Positions 21,579-29,405 of a DNA stretch of 48,534 nt are shown here, one piece after another. The notes under the pieces were generated by a model. That model saw nothing but the letters and a program-made list of their open reading frames with translations. It did no database searches and had not been told where the DNA came from. Both the position numbers and the translations under genes were made by a program. This DNA comes from Pseudomonadota bacterium (GTDB taxonomy: Bacteria; Pseudomonadota; Alphaproteobacteria; Rhizobiales; Rhizobiaceae). The stretch is from NCBI GenBank assembly GCA_023399635.1, contig JAEWOP010000070.1, positions 1-48,534 on the forward strand, written 5' to 3'. Numbering within the stretch: the first letter of the stretch is position 1; the number at the start of each line of letters is the position of its first letter.

Positions 21579-22535
21579 CTACCGCGCGAACGCTTCCTGC
21601 ATGCGCCGAAGCGCCGCAATCTGGTTGATCGCTTCCTGATAACCGCGATCGATAGCTTCGCCGGCGCGGTGGAACTCCGAAAGCCCGATGTCACTGAGGC
21701 GAGGATGGAGGGCAAGATCTGGTGGATCCCCTGCCAAGCGAGCTCGCGAGATCCGCTCCTGGATAATGTTGAACGCCTGCACCATGACGCCAGGAAGACC
21801 GAGATGATGCTGATCACGAGGCTTGCTGCGCGGCACGTCGAGTGGCTGAACGCTCGCGCTATGCTTGACCACAGCGGAGCGGCCAAAGATGTCGTAGTTC
21901 AGGTTGACCGCAACCACCAGGGGCTGTTCGTAGGCTCGGCAAACCGAGCTCGGAACTGGGTTGACGAGAGCCCCATCGACGAGCGTGCGGTTGTTGCAGG
22001 TCACCGGTTCAAAGATCCCCGGAAGGGCGTAGGAAGCGCGAAGTGCCGTGATCAGCGATCCGCTGCCAATCCAGACCTCGTGTCCCGTGTGTAGTTCCGT
22101 GGCGACCGCCACGAATGGCCGGTCAAGGTCCTCTATGGAAACGCCTTCCAGATGTTCCTGCATCCGCTTCGTAAGGCGCATGCCGCCGAGCAGGCCGCTG
22201 CCGCCAATGGTGAGGTCCAAGAGCCCAGCGAGGCGGCGCATCGTGATCGAACGTGCGAAGGCCTCAAGTTCATCGAGCTTTCCGGCAAGGTAACATCCAC
22301 CGACCAGGGCGCCGATCGAAGTACCGGCAATCATGCCCACCTCAATGCCGGCTTCATCAAGGGCACGCAGAACGCCAATGTGAGCCCAACCGCGGGCCGC
22401 GCCGCCGCCAAGCGCAAGTGAAAGCTTGGCCTTCCTGGAAGGCTCGGCGGGTTTGGGGAGATCAGAGGAGGGAGATCCGCTTGTCGTTTCCGGTGAAGCG
22501 CCCGGTTCGCCGCGGTTCCAATTCCAGTTCAGCAT
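21579..22535 (-). CDS. Patatin-like phospholipase
   Basis: A 318-residue patatin-family acyl hydrolase similar to RssA-type bacterial proteins. The oxyanion-hole motif GGGAARGWAHIGVL follows an approximately 40-residue polar N-terminus. The nucleophile serine is in the GTSIG elbow (MIAGTSIGALVGG). The catalytic Asp is in DGALVNPVP, completing the Ser-Asp dyad. A CCTCC complement at 22541-22545 gives a strong ribosome-binding site for the ATG at 22535, and the longer frame to 22568 is not needed. It lies 94 bases downstream of hisI on the same strand and may belong to the folE-hisI unit. The lipid substrate is unknown. Confidence 0.95.
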   Translation of the reverse strand: MLNWNWNRGEPGASPETTSGSPSSDLPKPAEPSRKAKLSLALGGGAARGWAHIGVLRALDEAGIEVGMIAGTSIGALVGGCYLAGKLDELEAFARSITMRRLAGLLDLTIGGSGLLGGMRLTKRMQEHLEGVSIEDLDRPFVAVATELHTGHEVWIGSGSLITALRASYALPGIFEPVTCNNRTLVDGALVNPVPSSVCRAYEQPLVVAVNLNYDIFGRSAVVKHSASVQPLDVPRSKPRDQHHLGLPGVMVQAFNIIQERISRARLAGDPPDLALHPRLSDIGLSEFHRAGEAIDRGYQEAINQIAALRRMQEAFAR

Positions 22536-22629
22536 CGACACCTCCAAGCTGAACGCTGCTGCATCCACTTAAGCACAGATTGGTTGCGAAAGGGTATAGC
22601 TTCGCCGTCTGTGGACGAGATTGGAACAA

Positions 22630-23094
22630 TCAGGATGTGGAGTTCGAGGACCGATAGACGACCGCGGGGTCGAAATGCCGTTCGTCATCCACGATGGTCA
22701 GGCGCGCTTCGCCGTTGGTTGATGTGATAGCCCGATAGAAACAGGACCTCCGTCCGGTGTGACAGGTGGCAGCGTGACCGGCAACAGACACCTTAAGCCA
22801 TACGGCGTCCTGGTCGCAATCGGTTCGCATCTCATGCACTGTCTGCAGGTTTCCGGACGACTCGCCCTTCTTCCATATCCTTTTCCGCGAGCGGCTATAG
22901 TAATGAGCGATACCGCTTTCGACCGTGAGCGCCAGCGCCTCCTCGTTCATGTGAGCGACCATCAGAAGTTCTCCGTCGGCAACATCGGTAACGACGGCGG
23001 TCACAAGTCCGTCCGGGCCGAAACGCGGGGAAAACAGGCCTTCGCCCTCCAGTTCTGCCTTGTCGGAGGGAGCCGATGGAAATTTCGCTGACAT
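22630..23094 (-). CDS. hisI: Phosphoribosyl-AMP cyclohydrolase HisI
   Basis: Third step of histidine biosynthesis, opening the adenine ring of phosphoribosyl-AMP. The 154-residue protein has the Mg/Zn site segment MRTDCDQDAVWLKV (three Asp and a Cys) and the further zinc cysteines in ATCHTGRRSCFYR. SIxHYYSRSR-type SGIAHYYSRSRKRIWKKGE is the substrate-binding stretch. It is the stand-alone HisI form without fused HisE. It starts nine bases after the folE stop, so the two are almost certainly co-transcribed. Other his genes are not in the window. Confidence 0.97.
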   Translation of the reverse strand: MSAKFPSAPSDKAELEGEGLFSPRFGPDGLVTAVVTDVADGELLMVAHMNEEALALTVESGIAHYYSRSRKRIWKKGESSGNLQTVHEMRTDCDQDAVWLKVSVAGHAATCHTGRRSCFYRAITSTNGEARLTIVDDERHFDPAVVYRSSNSTS

Positions 23095-23103
23095 GGATTG
23101 GCC

Positions 23104-23718
23104 TTAACGGTTGCGCACGAGGGTCAGGAAACGCGCCTGCTCAGCGGCATCTGTCTTGAACTCGCCCGTGAACGTTGTGGTAAGCGTCGTCGAGCCTTGT
23201 TTCTGCACGCCCCGCATGGCCATGCACATGTGCTCAGCCTCGATCAAGACGGCGACGCCGCGGGGCTTCAAGGTCTCTTCGATCGCCTGCGCGATCTGCG
23301 CGGTCATGTTCTCCTGCGTCTGAAGACGGCGGCCGAAGATGTCTACGACGCGCGCGATCTTCGAGAGACCGAGAACGCGGCCATTGGGAAGATAGGCAAC
23401 ATGCGCCTTGCCGGTGATTGGCAGCATGTGGTGCTCGCAATGCGAATAGAAGGGGATGTCGCGCACCAGAACCGGATCTCCATAGCCCGAAACCTCCTCG
23501 AAGGTGCGACCAAGCACCTCCTCATGCGAAAGATCGTAGCCGCTGAAGAGTTCGCGGTAGGCGGTGGCGACGCGCTTGGGAGTGTCCAGCAGGCCTTCGC
23601 GTTGCGGATCCTCTCCCGCCCATCGAAGGAGAACGCGCACGGCCTCCTCAGCCTGTTCACGTGTCGGATGAGCCTCCGCCTGGCCGGACGTCGGGAAATT
23701 CTTCACAATTGCATCCAT
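23104..23718 (-). CDS. folE: GTP cyclohydrolase I
   Basis: First enzyme of tetrahydrofolate synthesis, converting GTP to dihydroneopterin triphosphate. The 204-residue protein matches the type I family: the N-terminal AVRVLLRWAGEDPQREGLLDTPKRVATAYRELFSGY, then PFYSHCEHHMLPITGKAHVAYLP with the zinc Cys and catalytic His residues. LSKIARVVDIFGRRLQTQE and the second zinc Cys region (EAEHMCMAMRGVQKQGS) follow. It is the first gene of the folE-hisI pair and is divergent from the iron-sulfur scaffold gene. Confidence 0.98.
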   Translation of the reverse strand: MDAIVKNFPTSGQAEAHPTREQAEEAVRVLLRWAGEDPQREGLLDTPKRVATAYRELFSGYDLSHEEVLGRTFEEVSGYGDPVLVRDIPFYSHCEHHMLPITGKAHVAYLPNGRVLGLSKIARVVDIFGRRLQTQENMTAQIAQAIEETLKPRGVAVLIEAEHMCMAMRGVQKQGSTTLTTTFTGEFKTDAAEQARFLTLVRNR

Positions 23719-23885
23719 TGCTGTCTCCCGGGACGACGAGCCGCCGCACCCTTATGCTGGCATTGACGGAGGACTATGGGTGAACCAGAAACCTCTGCAA
23801 TCAAGCGCTTTCTGACCTCTTGCGCCTGCTTTGACAAGATATCGCTGCCTCTTTTAAGGCTCCGGCTTATGAAAAGCACCCAATT

Positions 23886-23917
23886 CTTGATCCTTTCATT
23901 CCAAGCTCACATATAGT
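23886..23917 (+). promoter_or_regulatory. Promoter upstream of the NifU-like gene
   Basis: CTTGAT at 23886-23891 and ACATAT at 23909-23914 are 17 bases apart, resembling the rhizobial CTTGAC-N17-CTATAT consensus. TCACA and TGTGA (23907-23911 and 23917-23921) form a small dyad over the -10 region, which may bind a regulator. Confidence 0.4.
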
Positions 23918-23993
23918 GTGACAGCAAGGGGTTTTCAGGGGTGACGAGTGATACCAGCGCTCACTCGTTAGCGGGACCCGAACAGGCAGAGCG

Positions 23994-24437
23994 ATGGACG
24001 ACATCTACAACAACAAGATCTTGGAGTTCGCAGGCAATATCGGCCGATCCGGGAAGTTGCCGGACGCAGATGCGACATCGGAAAAGCACTCCAAATTGTG
24101 CGGCTCACGGGTGCGAGTCTATCTGAAGACGCAAGATGGGAAAGTAAGCGATTTTGCCCACGAGGTCCGCGCCTGTGCACTCGGCCAAGCCTCATCATCG
24201 GTCATGGCGAGTCACGTGGTAGGGGCAACAGTGGATGAAGTCCGTGAAGCGCGTAAGGACATGATCGAGATGCTGACGGCCGGCGGCGAGGGCCCGACTG
24301 GTCGCTTCGAAGACATGCGATATCTGAAGCCGGTGAAGGATTACAAAGCGCGCCATGCCTCCACCATGCTGACTTTCGATGCAGTGGTTGACTGTCTCGA
24401 TCAGATCGAGGCGAAAGCCACGAAGGTGCCGGTTTAG
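23994..24437 (+). CDS. NifU/IscU-like scaffold protein lacking one cysteine
   Basis: A 147-residue protein of the NifU N-terminal (IscU/SufU-like) family. The first ligand Cys is in LCGSRV (36), the second in ACALGQASSSVMA (61), matching the GCGSAIASSS region of IscU. The position of the third active-site cysteine (HCS in IscU) reads HAS at 121-123. Another Cys lies at 134, outside the motif. Loss of the sulfur-accepting cysteine makes classical cluster assembly uncertain. Similar rhizobial proteins are annotated as iron-sulfur assembly scaffolds. No isc or suf gene is nearby. The stop codon abuts the yidD ATG. Confidence 0.88.
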   Translation: MDDIYNNKILEFAGNIGRSGKLPDADATSEKHSKLCGSRVRVYLKTQDGKVSDFAHEVRACALGQASSSVMASHVVGATVDEVREARKDMIEMLTAGGEGPTGRFEDMRYLKPVKDYKARHASTMLTFDAVVDCLDQIEAKATKVPV

Positions 24438-24788
24438 ATGTGCGACTCACCCGACTGCAGGCGGACGCCGGCGCCGTTGGGTCGCTCTCGCAACTGGCAG
24501 GGCAAGTTTCGCAAGACCCCTGATCGCTTGTTTGGCGTTGCCCTGATCCGACTGTACCAACTCACGCTTTCCGGCTTCATTGGGAACTCCTGTCGTCATA
24601 TCCCAACCTGCTCCGAATACGGTTACGAGGCAATCGCTCGCCATGGCATGTGGCCTGGCGGATGGATGACGCTGTTTCGTGTGAGCCGCTGTGGGCCGGG
24701 CGGTACGACCGGTCTTGACCCGGTCCCGGAGCGCCTTTCCGAACGCCAGCGTTGGTGGATGCCTTGGCGTTACTGGACGCGCCACTAG
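24438..24788 (+). CDS. yidD: Membrane protein insertion efficiency factor YidD
   Basis: A 116-residue YidD-family protein that assists YidC/Sec-dependent membrane protein insertion. The signature block LIRLYQLTLSGFIGNSCRHIPTCSEYGYEAIARHG with its two cysteines is intact, followed by GGWMTLFRVSRCGPGGTTGLDPVP. It has about 35 extra N-terminal residues and a tryptophan-rich C-terminus (RQRWWMPWRYWTRH). The ATG follows the upstream TAG with no gap, so translation is probably coupled. It is peripheral to the inner membrane through an amphipathic N-terminal helix. thrS follows. Confidence 0.95.
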   Translation: MCDSPDCRRTPAPLGRSRNWQGKFRKTPDRLFGVALIRLYQLTLSGFIGNSCRHIPTCSEYGYEAIARHGMWPGGWMTLFRVSRCGPGGTTGLDPVPERLSERQRWWMPWRYWTRH

Positions 24789-24918
24789 GTTTTCGCAGAG
24801 GTACAGCGCCTGCCTTTACTCCACCGACGAAAGCCATTAATTGCGGACCATCCGGCATCTGCCGTGTTTTGACAACACCACCCGCATTCGTTGGCGGGAC
24901 TGGATCAGGAGCATCATC

Positions 24919-26934
24919 ATGTCCGTTTCCCTCACATTTCCCGATGGCTCCGTTCGCGCCTATGACGCAGGCACGACGGGTCTTGCCGTGGCAGAATCGA
25001 TCTCGAAGTCGCTCGCGAAGAAAGCTGTCGCGATCGCGCTCGATGGCGAACTGCGTGATCTCTCAGACCCCATTGTCGACGGCCGGATCGAGATCGTCAC
25101 GCGCACGGATCCGCGAGCCCTGGAACTGATCCGGCATGATGCTGCCCATGTGATGGCAGAGGCGGTCCAGCAATTGTGGCCTGGTACTCAGGTAACCATC
25201 GGTCCTGTGATCGAGAACGGCTTCTACTACGACTTCAAACGCGTTCATCCAGACAGCGGCGAAGACTGGCCCTTTACGCCCGACGATCTGCCAAAGATCG
25301 AGAAGAAGATGAAGGAGATCATCCAGAAGAACGCCGCCTTCACCAAGGAAGTCTGGTCACGAGAAAAGGCGCGGGACGTCTTTGCCGACAAGGGCGCGGC
25401 CTACAAGGTCGAACTCGTCGACATGATCCCGGAGGGGCAGGATCTTAAGATCTACAAGCAGGGTGAATGGTTCGACCTCTGCCGCGGCCCGCATATGGCG
25501 TCGACTGGTCAGGTGGGAACAGCTTTCAAGCTGATGAAAGTTGCAGGCGCCTATTGGCGCGGCGATTCGACCAAGCCGATGCTGACCCGCATATACGGTA
25601 CCGCCTGGGCAACGCAGGAAGAACTGGATGCCTATCTTCATATTCTGGAAGAGGCAGAGAAGCGGGACCACCGCAAGCTTGGTCGTGAGATGGATCTCTT
25701 CCATTTCCAGGAAGAGGGTCCTGGTGTTGTGTTCTGGCATGGCAAGGGCTGGCGCATGTTCCAGACGTTGACGGCCTATATGCGTCGCCGGCTAGCCGGC
25801 GTGTATGAAGAGGTTAACGCACCGCAAATCCTCGACAAGTCGCTGTGGGAAACCTCCGGGCACTGGGGATGGTATCAGGAAAACATGTTCGCGGTGAAGT
25901 CCGCTCATGCCTTCACGCACCCGGATGACGAGGAGGCGGATCAGCGCATCTTTGCGTTGAAGCCGATGAACTGCCCTGGCCACGTCCAGATCTTCAAGCA
26001 TGGTCTGAAGTCTTACCGGGATCTGCCTATCCGGCTTGCAGAATTCGGAAACGTTCACCGTTACGAGCCCTCGGGTGCGCTACATGGGCTGATGCGTGTG
26101 CGCGGCTTCACGCAGGACGACGCGCACGTCTTCTGCACCGACGAGCAACTGGCGGCAGAGTGCCTTCGCATCAACGACCTGATCCTTTCCGTCTATGAGG
26201 ACTTCGGCTTCCAGGAAATCGTCGTCAAGCTTTCTACCCGACCGGAAAAGCGGGTTGGCTCCGACGATCTCTGGGATCGAGCTGAGAGCATCATGACCGA
26301 TGTTCTGAAGACGATCGAGGCGCAGTCGGAAGGACGCATCAAGACTGGCATCCTGCCGGGTGAGGGCGCATTCTATGGACCGAAATTCGAGTACACGTTG
26401 AGGGACGCCATCGGCCGTGAATGGCAGTGCGGCACCACCCAGGTCGACTTCAACCTGCCAGAGCGCTTCGGGGCCTTCTACATCGACCAGAACTCGGAAA
26501 AGCGTCAGCCGGTCATGATCCACCGAGCCATCTGCGGCTCCATGGAACGTTTCCTCGGCATTCTGATCGAGAACTTTGCTGGACACATGCCGCTGTGGTT
26601 TGCGCCCCAGCAGGTGGTCGTCGCGACGATTACCTCGGATGCCGACGATTATGGTCGCGAGGTGGCTGAAGCCCTCCGTGAAGCGGGGCTGCAAGTGACC
26701 ACCGATTTTCGCAATGAGAAGATCAACTACAAGGTCCGCGAGCACTCGGTGAGCAAGGTCCCCGTCATCATCGTCTGTGGAAAGAAGGAAGCGGAGGAGC
26801 GGTCAGTCAACGTCCGCCGCCTCGGCTCCCAGGCGCAGACGGCGATGACGCTGGACGAAGCTATCGCAAGCTTGACGCGGGAGGCGACGCCGCCCGACTT
26901 GCTGCGCAAGGCCGCAAGCAGGAACTCCCTGTAA
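24919..26934 (+). CDS. thrS: Threonyl-tRNA synthetase
   Basis: Charges tRNA-Thr, 671 residues. In order: an N-terminal TGS domain (SVSLTFPDGSVRAYDAG, 1-62) and the editing domain with HDAAHVMAEAV. The class II catalytic core follows, with LKPMNCPGHVQIF (zinc Cys), LRVRGFTQ-type LMRVRGFTQDDAHVFC (zinc His), RPEKRVG and MIHRAICGSMERFLGILIENFAG. The anticodon-binding domain (QVVVATITSDADDYGREVAEALREAG to GSQAQTAMTLDEAIA) is at the end. The frame is open from a TTG at 24841, but CAGGAG and the ATG at 24919 match the family start. A 14-base-pair bidirectional terminator begins at the stop codon. Confidence 0.98.
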   Translation: MSVSLTFPDGSVRAYDAGTTGLAVAESISKSLAKKAVAIALDGELRDLSDPIVDGRIEIVTRTDPRALELIRHDAAHVMAEAVQQLWPGTQVTIGPVIENGFYYDFKRVHPDSGEDWPFTPDDLPKIEKKMKEIIQKNAAFTKEVWSREKARDVFADKGAAYKVELVDMIPEGQDLKIYKQGEWFDLCRGPHMASTGQVGTAFKLMKVAGAYWRGDSTKPMLTRIYGTAWATQEELDAYLHILEEAEKRDHRKLGREMDLFHFQEEGPGVVFWHGKGWRMFQTLTAYMRRRLAGVYEEVNAPQILDKSLWETSGHWGWYQENMFAVKSAHAFTHPDDEEADQRIFALKPMNCPGHVQIFKHGLKSYRDLPIRLAEFGNVHRYEPSGALHGLMRVRGFTQDDAHVFCTDEQLAAECLRINDLILSVYEDFGFQEIVVKLSTRPEKRVGSDDLWDRAESIMTDVLKTIEAQSEGRIKTGILPGEGAFYGPKFEYTLRDAIGREWQCGTTQVDFNLPERFGAFYIDQNSEKRQPVMIHRAICGSMERFLGILIENFAGHMPLWFAPQQVVVATITSDADDYGREVAEALREAGLQVTTDFRNEKINYKVREHSVSKVPVIIVCGKKEAEERSVNVRRLGSQAQTAMTLDEAIASLTREATPPDLLRKAASRNSL

Positions 26935-26935
26935 A

Positions 26936-26967
26936 ACAAAACGCCCGCCATACGGCGGGCGTTTTGT
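26936..26967. terminator. Bidirectional terminator between thrS and the next gene
   Basis: A perfect 14-base-pair stem (26936-26949 with 26954-26967) around the loop ATAC carries an A run before it and a T run after it on both strands. It serves thrS on the plus strand and the converging secreted-protein gene on the minus strand. Confidence 0.92.
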
Positions 26968-26993
26968 TCTGGTGGTACAGCTTGATGGCTGCC

Positions 26994-27989
26994 TCAGTTA
27001 CGTAACTGCGCATCCGTGAAAAGATCCAGATTGGCAGGCTGCTCCTTCATCATCACCTCGACGTCAATGCTATCTGACGCTTCCACGGTGAAGGAGCGCT
27101 GGTAAATCTTGTCCTTGTTGCGAGCGACAGCCAGGTAATCGCCTTCCGCCAACACCATTGTGGAGAAGGCACTGACGCTTTCGTTGACGATGTCACCTGC
27201 GGCCGTCAGAACAGACCATGCCGTATCGGCAATGGCTTCGCCGCCTTCCTGGGAGACGAGCTTCAGTGTCACCTGCGCCGCACGGTGCTGCAGGGTCGCC
27301 TCAACGAGCTTGCCAGCCTCCACCTGGATATCGGCGCGCACCACCGCGTTGACGTCGCCATATTCCGAGACAACGTGATAGGTGCCGGCGTTGAGCCGGA
27401 CGATTTCATTCGGCTTCACGTCGGCCATTACAAGCCCGCGCTCGCCATCCTCGCGCACCTCGGAGGAATAGATCGAGAAACTCAGTTGCTTTTGGGAAAT
27501 CGGTAGATCGCTGCCGGACGTGGCGTTAAGGACGACGCCTCCTGCGTCGAGAACCAGCACCTGTTTGTCGACCTCACCGTCTGCCGGAACCGTGAGCTTC
27601 TTGGTCACTCCGGCACGACCGAACGCGACGTTCACGAAATAATCCCCCGGCGCCAATTGGAACGAGGCACCTCCGCCTTCCGAGCTTGCCACGAGCGGCA
27701 GCTTTCCATCCTCACCGGAAATCGGGCTGAAGACCCGCCAGGTAAGGCCCTCCTGCATCGGCTCTTCATCGGTGGCGGTCAGCTTGGCTTCAAGCGCAAC
27801 ATCCTTTGCAGCGATCGCGGGTGTAGCGGCAAGCGGCGCAGAGAAGGCGTTGAGCTTGGGCATCTTTGCCGTACTGTCCAACTGCTTGAAGCTCTTGAAT
27901 GCGTCCGTTTGCGACCAGGCACCATACGCGGATCCAAGGCTCAAGGCCGCAAAAAGGGTCGTTCGCGCAGCGAATGATATGCCTGTCAT
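26994..27989 (-). CDS. Exported protein with three similar beta-rich modules
   Basis: A 331-residue protein I cannot name. The N-terminus (TGISFAARTTLFAALSLGSAYGAWSQ) is a signal peptide. After a 40-residue linker come three modules of roughly 70-90 residues. Each has a strand ending in W or F-x-(V/I), a loop with charged Gly-rich residues, then (L/I)xxGDYxV or LNAGTYHV, and a final strand with (K)xLTV, ADIQV or FTVEAS. They resemble small Ig-like/transthyretin-like sandwiches of envelope proteins. There are no catalytic motifs. The ATG at 27989 was chosen because the signal peptide begins there. It converges on thrS and is divergent from the nitroreductase gene. Confidence 0.8.
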   Translation of the reverse strand: MTGISFAARTTLFAALSLGSAYGAWSQTDAFKSFKQLDSTAKMPKLNAFSAPLAATPAIAAKDVALEAKLTATDEEPMQEGLTWRVFSPISGEDGKLPLVASSEGGGASFQLAPGDYFVNVAFGRAGVTKKLTVPADGEVDKQVLVLDAGGVVLNATSGSDLPISQKQLSFSIYSSEVREDGERGLVMADVKPNEIVRLNAGTYHVVSEYGDVNAVVRADIQVEAGKLVEATLQHRAAQVTLKLVSQEGGEAIADTAWSVLTAAGDIVNESVSAFSTMVLAEGDYLAVARNKDKIYQRSFTVEASDSIDVEVMMKEQPANLDLFTDAQLRN

Positions 27990-28098
27990 CTCTCTGGGAA
28001 CCGGTTGACTCTTGAATCTCAAAGCCACACTTGAAGACCAAAGCCGAGGCGAATTCAAGGCTTTCCCGCACCATCTTCCCGTGAAGGACGACTCAAGT

Positions 28099-28686
28099 AT
28101 GCAAAACGACATCAAACTCGTTGACTACCTGCGTGTGAGGCATTCGACGCCGGTCGCGCAGATGGGTGAGCCGGGTCCGGCTCCTGAGGAACTTGACGCG
28201 ATTCTCTCCTTCGCTTCGCGGGTGCCAGATCACGGGAAGCTCGCGCCGTGGCGCTTCATCGTCTACCGCGGCAAGGTCCGAGAGCAACTCGGGCGGTCTT
28301 TCCTCGAGATTGCTGGCAAGGCTTCGTCCGACCTATCAGACACCGCGCGTGAGGCGGAACTGACCCGCTTCCTTCGCGCGCCGATCGTGGTGGCGGTGGT
28401 CAGCACAGCAAGGCCGCATGTAAAGATTCCGGAATGGGAGCAGGTGCTTTCCGCCGGAGCTGTCTGCCTCAACCTCATCATGGCGGCCAACGCACATGGC
28501 TATGTCGCCAACTGGCGAACCGAGTGGATCGCCTACGACCAACAAGCGCATGCAGTCCTTGGCGTGAAGCCGGATGAGAAGATTGCGGGCTTCATCCATA
28601 TCGGATCGAGCGATTTTCCGGTCCCCGACCGTCCTCGTCCGGACCTCGCGGAGATTGTCACCTTCGCCGGTGAGGAAACAGACTGA
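28099..28686 (+). CDS. Nitroreductase family protein
   Basis: A 195-residue FMN-dependent oxidoreductase of the YdjA/RutE-like nitroreductase branch. It contains DYLRVRHSTPVAQMGEPGPAPEELDAILSFASRVPDHGKLAPWRFIVYRGK, where Arg and Ser-type residues bind FMN. SAGAVCLNLIMAANAHGYVANW and FIHIGSSDFPVPDRPRPD follow. The physiological substrate is unknown; related enzymes reduce enoyl, nitro or aminoacrylate-type compounds. The frame is open from 28012, but AAGGA at 28084-28088 and family similarity favour the ATG at 28099. Its stop overlaps the next start as TGATG. Confidence 0.93.
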   Translation: MQNDIKLVDYLRVRHSTPVAQMGEPGPAPEELDAILSFASRVPDHGKLAPWRFIVYRGKVREQLGRSFLEIAGKASSDLSDTAREAELTRFLRAPIVVAVVSTARPHVKIPEWEQVLSAGAVCLNLIMAANAHGYVANWRTEWIAYDQQAHAVLGVKPDEKIAGFIHIGSSDFPVPDRPRPDLAEIVTFAGEETD

Positions 28687-29291
28687 TGTTCTACGACACC
28701 GCGTCCAACGCCCACGGTATGAAACATGATCCCTTCAAGGCGATCGTGGCGCCGAGGCCAATTGGCTGGATCGGAACAAAGGGTAGGGACGGGTCGATCA
28801 ACCTGTCTCCCTATTCCTTCTTCAACATCGTTTCAGATAACCCGAAGATCGTGATGTTCTCGTCGAGTGGGCGCAAGGATAGTCTACGCAATGTCGAGGA
28901 GACTGGAGTTTTCACGGCCAGCCTCGCCAGCCGGGATCTCGCCGACCAGGTCAACGAATCGTCGGTCGCGGTCCCTTATGGCACTGACGAATTCGCGATC
29001 GCTGGCCTGACGCCCCGCTTTGGGAAGCTGATAGACGCGCCCTATGTGGCAGAAGCTCACGCGGCACTTGAATGCCGTTTGACGGAGATCATCCAGCCGA
29101 AGACGCTTGCAGGAGGTAACGCCGCCTCGTTCATGGTTTTTGGACAGGTCGTGGGCATCCACCTCTCTGATGCGGTGATCCGCGACGGTCGCGTTGACAT
29201 GGCGTTGCTGCGGCCGATCGCCCGCATGGGCTATCGCGACTATGCCGACGGCGGGACGGATGTTTTTGAACTGACGAGGCCCACATCCTAG
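28686..29291 (+). CDS. Flavin reductase family protein
   Basis: A 201-residue FMN-binding split-barrel flavoprotein of the DIM6/NTAB flavin reductase group. Segments HDPFKAIVAPRPIGWIGTKGRDGSINLSPYSFFNIVSDNPKIVMFSS (FMN binding), DSLRNVEETGVFTASLASRDLADQVNESS and VFGQVVGIHL are characteristic. It overlaps the nitroreductase stop by one base (TGATG), so the two flavoproteins are made together, perhaps as oxidoreductase partners. It is unrelated in detail to the shorter flavin reductase at the head of the molybdenum operon. Confidence 0.93.
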   Translation: MFYDTASNAHGMKHDPFKAIVAPRPIGWIGTKGRDGSINLSPYSFFNIVSDNPKIVMFSSSGRKDSLRNVEETGVFTASLASRDLADQVNESSVAVPYGTDEFAIAGLTPRFGKLIDAPYVAEAHAALECRLTEIIQPKTLAGGNAASFMVFGQVVGIHLSDAVIRDGRVDMALLRPIARMGYRDYADGGTDVFELTRPTS

Positions 29292-29405
29292 TCCTGCCGC
29301 CCTTGGCCATGACCAACGAACATGGTGAACCAATCTTAAACGTTTTGACCCTAGCGTGACGCCATTGGTGTTTCAGGTGACGTCGTCCGTCAGCCGGGGT
29401 TCGTT

